DNA from: Erwinia sp. SLM-02
GTDB taxonomy: Bacteria; Pseudomonadota; Gammaproteobacteria; Enterobacterales; Enterobacteriaceae
Assembly (NCBI RefSeq): GCF_037450285.1
Contig: NZ_JAQISN010000001.1
Location: forward strand, 558,001-622,000
DNA length: 64,000 nt
Direction: 5' to 3'
Shown: positions 33,877 through 43,189 of the stretch, one piece after another
How the letters are laid out: the number at the start of each line of letters is the position of its first letter
How positions within the stretch are numbered: the first letter of the stretch is position 1
Notes under the pieces: generated by a model
Databases searched by the model: none
The model's input: the letters and a program-made list of their open reading frames with translations, nothing else
What the model was told of the DNA's origin: nothing
Made by a program: the position numbers and the translations under genes

Positions 33877-36800
33877 TATTTACTCCCGTGGCGTGAGGTG
33901 AACAGATGCTTCACCAGCACAAAGAACAGCGGTACAAAGAAAATCGCCAGAATGGTCGCGGCCAGCGTCCCGCCGATAATCCCGGTACCAATCGCAATGC
34001 GGCTGTTGGCTCCGGCCCCGGTCGCCACCGCCAGCGGCAGCACCCCGGCAATAAACGCCAGCGAGGTCATAATAATGGGACGCAGGCGGATACGGGCCGC
34101 AGAAATCGCCGCCGCGCTCAGCGAACTCCCCTGTTTCAGCGCCGCTTCAGCGAACTCGACGATCAGGATGGCGTTCTTCGCCGACAGCCCGATGGTGGTC
34201 AGCAGGGCAACCTGGAAGTAGATATCGTTGCTCAGCCCGCGCAGGCTGGCGGCCAGCGCGGCACCGAAGATACCGAGAGGGATAACCAGCAGCACCGAGA
34301 ACGGCACCGACCAGCTCTCATACAGCGCTGCCAGGCAGAGGAACACCACCAGAATCGAGATGGCATACAGGCTCATGGCCTGGCCGCTGGCGAGTTTTTC
34401 CTGCAGCGACAGGCCGCTCCATGCCCAGCTGGAACCCGGTGCCAGCTGATTAGCCAGCTCTTCCATTTTGTCCATCGCCGCACCCGAGCTGTAGCCCGCG
34501 CTGTTTTCACCGGCGATTTCAAACGCGGCCGAGCCGTTATAGCGGGCGAGGCTTTCCGGACCGTAAATCCAGTGCGTGGTGGCAAAGGCGGAGAACGGCG
34601 TCATGCTGCTGTCGCTGCCGCGGACAAACCACTTCGCCAGGTCTTCCGGCTTCGAGCGGAACTGGCTGTCGCCTTCGATGTAGACCTCTTTCACCCTGCC
34701 GCGGTCGATAAAGTCGTTCACGTAGGTGCCGCCCCACGCGCTGCTCAGCGTGTCGGTCACGTCGGAGAGCGACAGGCCGAGTGCCACCGCTTTGTTATTG
34801 TCGATATCCACCTGCAGCTGCGGCATCTGGGGCAGATCGCTGGCGCGCACCGATTGCAGCTCCGGGCTGCTGTTCGCCGCTTTCAGCAGATCGCTGCGCA
34901 GCTTCAGCAGGGTGTTACGGTCGGTTGCACCGCTGGCCAGTAGCTCAAAGGTAAAGCCGTTGCTTTGCCCCAGCCCCTGCACCGACGGCGGAGTCATGGC
35001 GAAAACTTTCGCGTCGCGAATATCCCCCAGCGCCGCCATGGCTTCGCGGGCGATACCCTGCGCGCTGTTTTTCTCGCCGGCGCGCTGGCTCCAGTCTTTC
35101 AGCGAAACGAAGGCCATCCCGGCATTCTGGCCGCTGCCGCTGAAGTTAAAACCGTTAACGGTGAAGATAACGTTGGTGTTGTCCTTTTGCTGGTTAAGGA
35201 ACCAGTCGGTCACGCGTTTGTTCACCGCGTCGGTTCGGCTGATAGTGGCCCCGGCGGGCAGGGTATACTGCACCATGATTTCGCCCTGGTCCTCTTCCGG
35301 CAGGAAGCTGCCCGGCAGACGCCACAGCAGCAGCGCCATCAGTCCGGCAAACACGGCGTAAACCAGCATCAGCCGCACCGGTCGGCCAAGAAGCCACAGT
35401 ACGCGTTTGCGATAGCGCTTCTCGCCGTTCTGATACAGGCGGTTAAAACGCGCAAAGAAGCCGCGCTGCGGAGGCTGGCTGTGCTTGAGCAGCATGCCGC
35501 ACAGCGCCGGGGTCAGCGTCAGCGCCACAACGACCGACAGCATCATGGCGGCGATAATCGTCACCGAGAACTGGCGGTAAATCACCCCGGTGGATCCGCC
35601 GAAGAAGGCCATCGGCAGAAATACCGCCGACAGTACCAGCGCAATCGCCACCAGCGCGCCGGCGATTTCACCCATCGATTTCTCGGTGGCTTCACGGGCG
35701 TTCAGCCCTTCATTGCGCATGATGCGCTCGACGTTTTCCACCACCACAATGGCGTCATCCACCAGCAGCCCGATGGCCAGCACCATGGCAAACAGCGTCA
35801 GGGTATTGATCGAGTAACCGAACAGCGCCAGCACGCCAAAGGTGCCGAGCAGCACGACCGGCACCGCCAGCGCGGGGATCAGCGTGGCGCGCAGGTTTTG
35901 CAGGAACAGCATCATCACCGTCACCACCAGCACAATGGCGATCAGCAGGGTTTCAATCACATCCTGTACCGAGATTTTAATAAACTCGGTGCTGTCCTTC
36001 GGATAGGCAATCTCATAGCCCGCAGGCATGTTGTGGTGATATTCCTCAATTTTCGCCTTCACCAGGCTGGCGGTATCCAGCGCGTTGGAGCCGGGAGCCA
36101 GCATTACCGCGACGCCCGCCGCCGGATGGCCGTTCAGTTTTGAGCTGGCGTTGTAGTCTTCGCTGCCCATTTCCACGCGCGCGACGTCGCCGATGCGCAC
36201 CACGGCACCGCCGGTGGCGCTTTTAATGATGATATTGCGGAACTGCTCGACGGTTTGCAGGCGCGACTGCGCGCGCACCGTGGCCGTCAGCTGCTGATCG
36301 CCGGCGGCGGGCAGGGCACCGAGTTTACCGGCGGTCACCTGCACGTTCTGTGCTTCAATCGCGCTCTGTACGTCCGACGGCATCAGGCTGTAGGAGGCGA
36401 GTTTGGCGGGATCGAGCCAGATGCGCATGGCGTATTCAGCACCGAAAACCTGCAGGCTGCCGACGCCGCTGACGCGGGCCAGCGGATCCTGCAGGTTGCT
36501 CACCAGCCAGTCGGCGATATCGGAGCTGCTGGCGCGGTCGTTGCTGTCGTACAGCGCCATAATCAGCAGGAAGTTGGACTGCGTTTTGGTGACGGTAATG
36601 CCGGCGCTTTGTACCTCGCTCGGCAGGCGGGACTCGGCCTGCTGCACCTTATTCTGCACCTGCACCTGTGCGGTATCCGGGTCGGTCCCCTGCTGGAAGG
36701 TGACGTTGATATCCACCGAACCGTCCGAGCTGCTGGACGAGGTGAAGTAGAGCAGGTTATCCAGGCCGGTCATCTGCTGTTCGATCACCTGGGTCACGCT

Positions 36801-36980
36801 GTTTTCCAGCGTTTCCGCCGAAGCACCGGTATATGTGGCTTTAATCTTGATCGACGGCGGAGCGACGTCGGGGTACTGGGCCACCGGCAGGGTGCGGATC
36901 GCCATAATCCCCGCCAGCATAATCAGAATCGCAATCACCCAGGCAAACACCGGGCGGCGAACAAAGAAACGCGAAAACAT
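33876..36980 (-). CDS. RND multidrug efflux permease (HAE1, AcrB-like)
   Basis: The 1034-residue inner-membrane, proton-driven pump captures amphiphilic drugs from the periplasm. The N-terminus FSRFFVRRPVFAWVIAI is typical. TM4 carries the proton-relay pair in LLVDDAIVVVENVER. The two halves each have a TM1 helix, a large periplasmic loop and five further helices. Length and sequence fit the AcrB/MexB group, but the exact orthologue is not settled. It starts one base into the stop of the fusion-protein gene (TGATG) and overlaps the outer-membrane factor gene, so the three are strictly co-translated. Confidence 0.95.
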   Translation of the reverse strand: MFSRFFVRRPVFAWVIAILIMLAGIMAIRTLPVAQYPDVAPPSIKIKATYTGASAETLENSVTQVIEQQMTGLDNLLYFTSSSSSDGSVDINVTFQQGTDPDTAQVQVQNKVQQAESRLPSEVQSAGITVTKTQSNFLLIMALYDSNDRASSSDIADWLVSNLQDPLARVSGVGSLQVFGAEYAMRIWLDPAKLASYSLMPSDVQSAIEAQNVQVTAGKLGALPAAGDQQLTATVRAQSRLQTVEQFRNIIIKSATGGAVVRIGDVARVEMGSEDYNASSKLNGHPAAGVAVMLAPGSNALDTASLVKAKIEEYHHNMPAGYEIAYPKDSTEFIKISVQDVIETLLIAIVLVVTVMMLFLQNLRATLIPALAVPVVLLGTFGVLALFGYSINTLTLFAMVLAIGLLVDDAIVVVENVERIMRNEGLNAREATEKSMGEIAGALVAIALVLSAVFLPMAFFGGSTGVIYRQFSVTIIAAMMLSVVVALTLTPALCGMLLKHSQPPQRGFFARFNRLYQNGEKRYRKRVLWLLGRPVRLMLVYAVFAGLMALLLWRLPGSFLPEEDQGEIMVQYTLPAGATISRTDAVNKRVTDWFLNQQKDNTNVIFTVNGFNFSGSGQNAGMAFVSLKDWSQRAGEKNSAQGIAREAMAALGDIRDAKVFAMTPPSVQGLGQSNGFTFELLASGATDRNTLLKLRSDLLKAANSSPELQSVRASDLPQMPQLQVDIDNNKAVALGLSLSDVTDTLSSAWGGTYVNDFIDRGRVKEVYIEGDSQFRSKPEDLAKWFVRGSDSSMTPFSAFATTHWIYGPESLARYNGSAAFEIAGENSAGYSSGAAMDKMEELANQLAPGSSWAWSGLSLQEKLASGQAMSLYAISILVVFLCLAALYESWSVPFSVLLVIPLGIFGAALAASLRGLSNDIYFQVALLTTIGLSAKNAILIVEFAEAALKQGSSLSAAAISAARIRLRPIIMTSLAFIAGVLPLAVATGAGANSRIAIGTGIIGGTLAATILAIFFVPLFFVLVKHLFTSRHGSK

Positions 36981-38101
36981 CAGTTCGCTCCTTCGCTGCG
37001 GGTGACTTCAACCGGCTTCACGCTGTCGCCGGCGGCGACTTTATCGCTGCCTTCAACCAGCAGGCGGTCGCCCGCCTGCAGGCCTTTCTCGATCAGCCAG
37101 CTTGTGCCGGTTGCGTCGGCGGTGACCACGTCGCGCTGTTCGACTTTGTTCTCTGCGTTCACGACCAGCGCGGTGGCGTTGCCTTTGGCATCGCGGGTAA
37201 TGCCCTGCTGCGGCGCGAGAAGGGCGTTTTCCAGCACGCCTTCATCCACCAGGGCATGAACGAACATGCCCGGCAGCAGAACGTGATTTGGATTCGGGAA
37301 CACGGCGCGCAGCGTGACCGAGCCGGTGGCTTCATCCACCGCCACTTCGGTCAGTTCCAGCCGGCCTTTTTCCGGGTAGGTGGTGCCGTCTTCCAGCGTC
37401 AGGGTCACGTTAAGCGTGTTGCCATCGCTGGCCAGCGCGCGCTTGCGCAGATTGAGCAGCTCTACGCTGGAGCGGGTCAGGTCTACGTACATGCTGTCGA
37501 GGCTGCGGATGGTCGCCAGCACCGTGTCCTGCCCGGCGGTGACTAGTGCACCCGGCGTCACGGCGGAAATACCGATGCGGCCCGCGATGGGGGCGGTGAC
37601 GGTGGTCCAGTCGAGGTTAACGCGCGCGCTGTCCAGCGCCGCCTTTTTTTCCGCCACGCTGGCGCGATCCTGGTCGCAGGTGGATTGCGCATCGTCGGCA
37701 TCCTGCTGTGATACCCCCTGATACTGCACCAGTCCGGCATAGCGTTTGGCTTTCTGGCAGTCGCTAATGACCAGCGCCTGAGCGCTTTTCAGCGCGGCGG
37801 CAGCCTGTTGCCAGGTGGCTTTATAGCTGGCGGCGTCGATCTGATACAGCGCCTGTCCGGCTTTCACTTCCGCCCCTTCGGTGAACAGGCGCTTCTGGAT
37901 AAGCCCACCCACCTGCGGTCTGACTTCTGCCGTCTGGGTGGCGGTGGTGCGCCCGGTCAGGTCGCTGGTCAGGGTAAAGCGGGTGGCTTTCAGCGTGACG
38001 ACTCCGACTTCGGTCACACCGGGGGCAGGGGCACTGGAGGTGACATTATCGCAGCCGGCCAGGCAAAAAAGGGTCAGCAGCGAGACTATGCGTAATTGCA
38101 T
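36980..38101 (-). CDS. RND efflux periplasmic adaptor (membrane fusion lipoprotein)
   Basis: The adaptor connects the permease to the outer-membrane channel. The 373-residue precursor has a lipoprotein signal with lipobox LAGC (Cys17). It then has the biotinyl/lipoyl-like half (TATQTAEVRPQVGGLI, FTEGAEVKAGQALYQID), a coiled-coil hairpin (~100-160, QQAAAALKSAQALV), and beta-barrel domains (TVTAPIAGRIGIS, ELTEVAVDEATGSVTLRAVF). It is the first gene of a three-gene operon. No dedicated TetR-type repressor adjoins; the nearest regulator is the PadR gene 427 bp upstream on the same strand. Confidence 0.94.
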   Translation of the reverse strand: MQLRIVSLLTLFCLAGCDNVTSSAPAPGVTEVGVVTLKATRFTLTSDLTGRTTATQTAEVRPQVGGLIQKRLFTEGAEVKAGQALYQIDAASYKATWQQAAAALKSAQALVISDCQKAKRYAGLVQYQGVSQQDADDAQSTCDQDRASVAEKKAALDSARVNLDWTTVTAPIAGRIGISAVTPGALVTAGQDTVLATIRSLDSMYVDLTRSSVELLNLRKRALASDGNTLNVTLTLEDGTTYPEKGRLELTEVAVDEATGSVTLRAVFPNPNHVLLPGMFVHALVDEGVLENALLAPQQGITRDAKGNATALVVNAENKVEQRDVVTADATGTSWLIEKGLQAGDRLLVEGSDKVAAGDSVKPVEVTRSEGAN

Positions 38102-38528
38102 ATGGCTATTCCACTCAAATTAAAAAAAGAAAATGGCACATCGGCGAGCCATCATTATTTAGCAATGGCTCAGGATACGTTTAATAACATTTAGGTACTG
38201 CTGTTAATCGGTAAAGTAATCGCAATGAAATCGTTTTGATGATTGCGAAGCGTGTTGCCACCTTCACGTTATCGTCAATATTTATAAAATAAGACGGCTA
38301 AGAAGCGTCTCATTACTCGGGCATTTGCGGTCGATTCTGCCTGCCTGTTCCCTGTGCGGTGCGGCTTCAGGCCGGGTTGGTGTAAAGTTTTGTCGTCATG
38401 TCTACATTAAATCGAAAGAAACCCGTCCGTTAATGACAACCCCGATCTCCGCAGGGGTTAATTAATTACCCTGACGGCAGGATTTATTATTACGGCATGC
38501 CGGCATGCAGGTTATCCGCTCAGGTTTT
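38102..38528. other. Intergenic region upstream of the RND operon
   Basis: There is no gene in these 427 bp. TCGCAAT at 38220-38226 and ATTGCGA at 38242-38248 form an inverted repeat 15 bp apart, a possible operator about 120 bp before the adaptor gene. AACCCC/GGGGTT pair around 38438-38459. GCATGCCGGCATGC at 38495-38508 is a perfect 14-bp palindrome just past the PadR stop. Confidence 0.5.
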
Positions 38529-39068
38529 TTATATTCGCCGTATTTTTTCGCTGGCTTCAATAATCGCCGCAACAATCGCCGCACGCTCGTCGGTGTTAAT
38601 GGTTCTGTTTGTTGTCAGCGTGCGCAGGCTGAATTTCAGCTTTTCAAACGCCTCTTCAATCAGCGGGTCTTTCTGCGTCTGGCTGACCACCAGCTTTTTC
38701 ATTTTTATCAGCGTGTCGCGCAGCGCCTCATGATGCCGGGCGAGAAACGCTTCGCCCGCATCGGTCAGAGAATACTGCTTTTTACCGCCGCCGCTCTCAA
38801 TGGTCGTGGCATATTTCTCATCTTCAATCGAGGTCAGAATCGGGTAGATGACGCCGGGGCTGGGACGGTATACGCCCTGCGAGTAGTCCCTGATCGAGGT
38901 GATCACTTCATATCCGTGCGTCGGATTCAGTCGTATCAAATGCAGTACCAGCAGGACCAGTTCCGTGCGGGTAAAGGCCTTGCCGCGGCGAACCTGATTT
39001 TTGCCGACGTCGCTCCCCTTTTTTGACTCATCGACGTTTAATTCAGTGGGATGAAGTCTCTCTTTCAT
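38529..39068 (-). CDS. PadR-family regulator, YqjI/NfeR-like
   Basis: The 179-residue protein has a PadR winged helix at about 30-105 (TRTELVLLVLHLIRLNPTHGYEVI, then SPGVIYPILTSIEDEKYAT, GGGKKQYSLTDAGEAFL) and a helical dimerisation tail. It resembles E. coli YqjI (NfeR), a metal-responsive repressor beside the flavin/ferric reductase gene nfeF, but lacks YqjI's His/Cys-rich N-terminal extension. A flavin-reductase-like gene lies upstream on the same strand. Two identical 12-bp palindromes sit just upstream of the ATG, which suggests autoregulation. Confidence 0.9.
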   Translation of the reverse strand: MKERLHPTELNVDESKKGSDVGKNQVRRGKAFTRTELVLLVLHLIRLNPTHGYEVITSIRDYSQGVYRPSPGVIYPILTSIEDEKYATTIESGGGKKQYSLTDAGEAFLARHHEALRDTLIKMKKLVVSQTQKDPLIEEAFEKLKFSLRTLTTNRTINTDERAAIVAAIIEASEKIRRI

Positions 39069-39100
39069 GGTGACATTGCAGGTTAGTGGCTGACCAAAAT

Positions 39101-39112
39101 AAGATATATCTT
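39101..39112. promoter_or_regulatory. PadR operator candidate 1
   Basis: AAGATATATCTT is a perfect 12-bp palindrome, 33 bp upstream of the PadR ATG, followed by GAG. Confidence 0.65.
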
Positions 39113-39128
39113 GAGCAATAAAGTCATC

Positions 39129-39140
39129 AAGATATATCTT
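39129..39140. promoter_or_regulatory. PadR operator candidate 2
   Basis: A second exact copy of AAGATATATCTT, again followed by GAG, lies 28 bp from the first. That is close to three helical turns, so two dimers would sit on nearly the same DNA face. Confidence 0.65.
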
Positions 39141-39182
39141 GAGAGGATTCCGCCAGCAAAGAGTAAAAGTTTCGTTAAGACC

Positions 39183-39815
39183 CTACTTCACGCGTGCATC
39201 GGGGCGGAAGAGGTCAAATCGCTGCGCATCGCTGATGCCGTAATACGCGCTGGGGCCACCGGCGCGCAGGATCGGTTCTGCGCGGGCGGTCTGGTAGATG
39301 CCGTTGTCCAGCAGGTCACTGTCGATGTGAATGGCGATGGCTTCCCCCAGCACCAGCCAGCTGTCCAGCAGCCCGCCCTGCGCGTCCTGCAGCTGGATGC
39401 ACTGGGTGAGCCTGCACTCGAAGTTGACCGGGCTTTCCGCCACCATGCTGACGTTGACCCGGGTGCCGGGCAGGGCGGTCAGCCCGGCGTGGATGAACTC
39501 ATCTTCCCCACGCGGCAGCGAGGCCGAGCTTTCATTCATCGCCTCTGCCAGCGATCGCGTGGCCAGATTCCAGACAAATTCGCCGGTTTCAACGATGTTT
39601 GCCACGCTGTCTTTCCAGCCGCTGCTGGCAAAGCCGATAATCGGCGGCCGGTAGCTGAAACAGTTAAAGAAGCTGTACGGTGCGAGGTTGCGCTGCCCGG
39701 CGGCATTCTGCGAGCTGATCCAGCCGATCGGGCGCGGGCCGATAATGGCATTCAGCGGGTCGTGGGGCAGACCGTGCCCCTGTTCCGGCCGGTAAGAATG
39801 GCGTGATCGTGACAT
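39183..39815 (-). CDS. Flavin reductase-like (FMN-binding split-barrel) protein
   Basis: The 210-residue protein has the DIM6/NTAB flavin reductase fold. It starts with PLNAIIGPRPIGWISSQNAAG, followed by APYSFFNCFSYRPPIIGF (FMN-phosphate-binding region) and GEFVWNLATRSLAEAMNESS. Proteins of this group reduce or carry FMN and often support an oxygenase or metal reduction. It lies upstream of and co-directional with the PadR gene. The operators are between the two, so they should control padR rather than this gene directly. It is divergent from rlmF. Confidence 0.88.
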   Translation of the reverse strand: MSRSRHSYRPEQGHGLPHDPLNAIIGPRPIGWISSQNAAGQRNLAPYSFFNCFSYRPPIIGFASSGWKDSVANIVETGEFVWNLATRSLAEAMNESSASLPRGEDEFIHAGLTALPGTRVNVSMVAESPVNFECRLTQCIQLQDAQGGLLDSWLVLGEAIAIHIDSDLLDNGIYQTARAEPILRAGGPSAYYGISDAQRFDLFRPDARVK

Positions 39816-39908
39816 AAATCGTCCTTATGAAGAGTAAAGTCAGCGGGAAATGTTTACCATTAATAGCACAGAGGGTATCTTACGCCGCTGCTGACAAGAG
39901 AGTTACTG

Positions 39909-40838
39909 ATGAAAACCCCTGCCGAGAAAAATGTTCTCCACCCGCGTAACCGCCACCGCGGACGCTATGATTTCGCTGCGCTGATCGCCTGTCATCCGGC
40001 GCTGGCGCAGTTTGTTGCCGTGAATAACTGGGGCAGCGAGTCGATTGATTTCGCCAACCCGGAAGCGGTGAAAACCCTGAACCAGGCGCTGCTGCACCAT
40101 TTCTACGGGCTGGCCCACTGGGATATTCCGGAAGGCTTCCTCTGCCCGCCGGTGCCGGGCCGCGCGGACTATGTTCACCATCTGGCCGACCTGCTGGCGG
40201 AAGATAACCAGCGCGCGGTGCCGCGTGAAATCAACGTGCTGGATATCGGCTGCGGGGCTAACCTGATCTATCCGATTATCGGCCACAGCGAGTATCAGTG
40301 GCGCTTTACCGGCACCGAGGTCAACCCGCAGGCGATGAGCGCTGCCAACGGCATTATCGCGGCAAACCCGGGCCTGAACCGCGCCATTCGTCTGCGTCGT
40401 CAGAAGGACAGTTCGACGATCTTCGGCGGTATTATTCATAAAAATGAGCTGTATCACGCCACAATGTGTAACCCACCGTTCCACGCCTCCGCCGCCGACG
40501 CGCGCGAAGGCAGCCAGCGCAAGCTGCGTAATCTGGGGCTGGACCGCAATGCGCCGCTGAACTTCGGCGGGCAGCAGGATGAGCTGTGGTGTGAGGGCGG
40601 TGAAAAGGCGTTTATTGGCCGGATGATCGCGGAAAGCGCTGATTTCGCCCGCCAGTGCATCTGGTTCACCTCGCTGGTTTCCCGCCGTGAGAACCTGCCG
40701 GAGCTGTGGCGCGCGCTGGAAGAGGCCGACGTGGCCGCCGTGCGCACCATCGATATGGCCCAGGGTCAAAAGCAAAGCCGCTTTATCGCCTGGAGCTTTA
40801 TGGAACAGCCACAGCGCACGCGCCTGCTGGGCAAGTAA
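39909..40838 (+). CDS. rlmF: 23S rRNA m6A1618 methyltransferase RlmF
   Basis: RlmF (YbiN) methylates N6 of A1618 of 23S rRNA with S-adenosylmethionine. The 309-residue protein has the SAM-binding LDIGCGANLIYP (about residues 113-124), the N6-adenine catalytic motif NPPF in MCNPPFHAS, and the N-terminal LHPRNRHRGRYDF block. It lies next to ybiO, as in E. coli, and marks the return to conserved gene order. The genes face each other and converge. Confidence 0.97.
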   Translation: MKTPAEKNVLHPRNRHRGRYDFAALIACHPALAQFVAVNNWGSESIDFANPEAVKTLNQALLHHFYGLAHWDIPEGFLCPPVPGRADYVHHLADLLAEDNQRAVPREINVLDIGCGANLIYPIIGHSEYQWRFTGTEVNPQAMSAANGIIAANPGLNRAIRLRRQKDSSTIFGGIIHKNELYHATMCNPPFHASAADAREGSQRKLRNLGLDRNAPLNFGGQQDELWCEGGEKAFIGRMIAESADFARQCIWFTSLVSRRENLPELWRALEEADVAAVRTIDMAQGQKQSRFIAWSFMEQPQRTRLLGK

Positions 40839-40918
40839 GCTGACTGTGGCTGCGCTGCACACTCTGCCCCGGCGTTTTTTATCCGGTGCAGAGTGCAGGA
40901 TAGATTGATTTCACTGGT

Positions 40919-43189
40919 CTACTCCGGAGCGGGCAGCGCCGCCTGTACGCCCGCGGCCCCGGCGACATCGTTGCCGCTCTGCATCACCTGCACCGTCTGG
41001 TAAGGCACTTTGATCCCAGCGGCATCGAAGTGCTTTTTCACCATGCCGTCCAGCGCGAATCGCACCGTCCACTGCTTCAGCGGCTGGGTGGTGAACGACA
41101 CGCGCACGGTAAACGCCTGATTGGTTAAGCCGACCAGCCCGGCAAACGACGGTTCGCCGATCACCATCCCGCGAATGGTTTTATCCTCCAGCAGCTCCCT
41201 GACCGCCGCCTGCAGCGTGGCGTTGACCCGATCGGTATCCTCGCGCCGGTCCACGTCGTAGTTCGCCACGAACGAGCCGATACCGCGCACGAAGTTGGCA
41301 AAGGTGGTGATCGAAGACCACGGAATAATGTGGTAGGCCCCGGTATCCTGACGGACGCCGACGGAACGAATCGACATCCTTTCCACCGTGCCGGTAATTG
41401 GCCCAATCGTCACCAGATCCCCGGTATTCATGCCGTTTTCAAACTGGATAAACACGCCGGTAATAATATCTTTGACCAGCGTTTGCGAACCGAAGGACAC
41501 CGCCAGCCCCAGCGCCCCGGCACCGGCCAGCAGCGGGGCGATATTGACGCCGATCTCAGACAGCACAATCATAATGGTGATGGTGCTGATGACCACCGCC
41601 AGCGCGTTACGGAACAGCGTCAGCAGGGTGCGGGTCCGCGCGCTGGGCATTGGCCTGCCGTGGGAATCCGAGGCCAGCCGGCTCTCAATCAGGCTGGCGA
41701 GCAGCGTCCAGCCTACCGCAGAGAAGAACAGGATCACCACGATGCGGATCAGAATATCGACCAGCTTTTCGCCCGCCCCCACGGTGAGCCAGTGCCAGAG
41801 GTCGAACAGGTGCCAGGCATTCAGCAGCATCAGCGTGACGGCAAACACGCTGATCACCCGCGCCAGTTTGAGCATCGCCGACAGCCAGCCGTTAACCCGC
41901 TGCTGAAGTTCGGGATAGTTACGGCGGAGTTCGGGGGAAAGCACCACGGTTTTATTGATCCAGCGGGTCAGCATGCCGGAAACCAGCGCGCCGATGGCGA
42001 TGATTGCCAGCGATCGCACGCTGGCGGACATCATAAACTTCAGGCTGTTGCCGGGGTCGAACAGGGAAAACAGGAACAGGGCGATAAAGTAGGCGCTGGC
42101 CAGCCAGTGCCACACCAGCGCAAAGGCGCGAATAAAAAATGCGAAAAAGGCCAGCGAGCGATCCGCCAGCCGCGTCAGCTCCAGCTGGATGTTGCGACGG
42201 TTGTGGAAAATCAGATAGAGCGCCCACACCGTCACCAGCCCCATGACCAGCACGTTGATCACCGCGCCGACCTGCACATTCACCTGGTTCGAGACGATTG
42301 GCACAATCACCAGCAGGCCGTAGCCGATCAGGCCACTCAGCCAGCTGATGCGGGTGCTCCAGTAGATGGCGCGGTCGTCGGTAAGATGGAAAAAGCGCAG
42401 CTGGGGAAAACGCGGGCAGAACATCAGCCGCAGCACGGCCTTAAAGAACTCAACCAGGGCAAAGGCGTTCAGAAACAGTCCCTGCTGGTAGGCAATCGTG
42501 CGGCTGCCGGCGTTCATGTTGTCGCTGAGTATCTGCCCGACGAACAGCGCCAGCGCCAGCAGCAGCAGATCGATGACAAAGGCCCCGGCGATCATCGCGG
42601 GCAGATGCAGCCAGCTGGTCCGTTCGCTGTTCTTACGGCGTCCCCATGCCCCCATCCGCCGGTACAGCGGAGATGCCGCCCAGCGCGTCAGCCAGTAAAA
42701 GGCGAACAGCGCGGCTGCCAGCATGGCAAAGTGGCTGAGCGCGTTGAAAAAGGTCTGCTGATTAAACGGCTTGTGGGGGGCATCGACGATATTGCGCTGC
42801 AGGGTTTGCAGCCGGGAGGCGAACTCACCGCCGAACTGGCGGCTGACGTCGGTGACGCTCTGCAGGACGGTTTTATCTTCCTCTTCTTCCGGCGGCGTCA
42901 GGACCGGGTCGGCGGGGGCTGCCGGGGGTTCTGATGCTTTGCGCAGCTGTTCTATCAGCTGCTGGCGCGACTGGTCGTTATCCAGAATATTGGCCAGTGC
43001 GGCCCACGCGGCGCGCTTTTCATCCGCATCAGGCGGCGCGGTTTCTGCGGCGGTTGTCGTCTGCTGCGACTGGGCGGCGACGGCAGCGGCGGGCAGGGTC
43101 ACGGCGTGGCCTGCTGACAGAAACGTGCTGCAGACCATCAGCAGCAAAGCCTGTAACAGATAGCGCAGTGGGGAAGTGAGTCCGGGCAT
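40919..43189 (-). CDS. ybiO: Moderate-conductance mechanosensitive channel YbiO
   Basis: This large MscS-family inner-membrane channel protects against osmotic downshock. The 756-residue precursor starts with a signal peptide (ALLLMVCSTFLSAGHAV), then a periplasmic domain rich in Ala, Pro and Glu. About ten membrane helices follow, with the MscS pore (LLAGAGALGLAVSFGSQTLV) and beta domain (NGMNTGDLVTIGPITGTVE). Similarity to E. coli YbiO runs throughout. The ATG at 43189 has AGGAG 7 bp upstream; an in-frame ATG 12 codons earlier is less likely. It follows glnQ on the same strand, 132 bp away. Confidence 0.96.
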   Translation of the reverse strand: MPGLTSPLRYLLQALLLMVCSTFLSAGHAVTLPAAAVAAQSQQTTTAAETAPPDADEKRAAWAALANILDNDQSRQQLIEQLRKASEPPAAPADPVLTPPEEEEDKTVLQSVTDVSRQFGGEFASRLQTLQRNIVDAPHKPFNQQTFFNALSHFAMLAAALFAFYWLTRWAASPLYRRMGAWGRRKNSERTSWLHLPAMIAGAFVIDLLLLALALFVGQILSDNMNAGSRTIAYQQGLFLNAFALVEFFKAVLRLMFCPRFPQLRFFHLTDDRAIYWSTRISWLSGLIGYGLLVIVPIVSNQVNVQVGAVINVLVMGLVTVWALYLIFHNRRNIQLELTRLADRSLAFFAFFIRAFALVWHWLASAYFIALFLFSLFDPGNSLKFMMSASVRSLAIIAIGALVSGMLTRWINKTVVLSPELRRNYPELQQRVNGWLSAMLKLARVISVFAVTLMLLNAWHLFDLWHWLTVGAGEKLVDILIRIVVILFFSAVGWTLLASLIESRLASDSHGRPMPSARTRTLLTLFRNALAVVISTITIMIVLSEIGVNIAPLLAGAGALGLAVSFGSQTLVKDIITGVFIQFENGMNTGDLVTIGPITGTVERMSIRSVGVRQDTGAYHIIPWSSITTFANFVRGIGSFVANYDVDRREDTDRVNATLQAAVRELLEDKTIRGMVIGEPSFAGLVGLTNQAFTVRVSFTTQPLKQWTVRFALDGMVKKHFDAAGIKVPYQTVQVMQSGNDVAGAAGVQAALPAPE

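Noticed and set aside
41330..42934. 534-codon open frame antisense to ybiO
   Set aside because: It is rich in Gln, His and Arg as expected for the reverse strand of a membrane-protein gene, and has no start signals.
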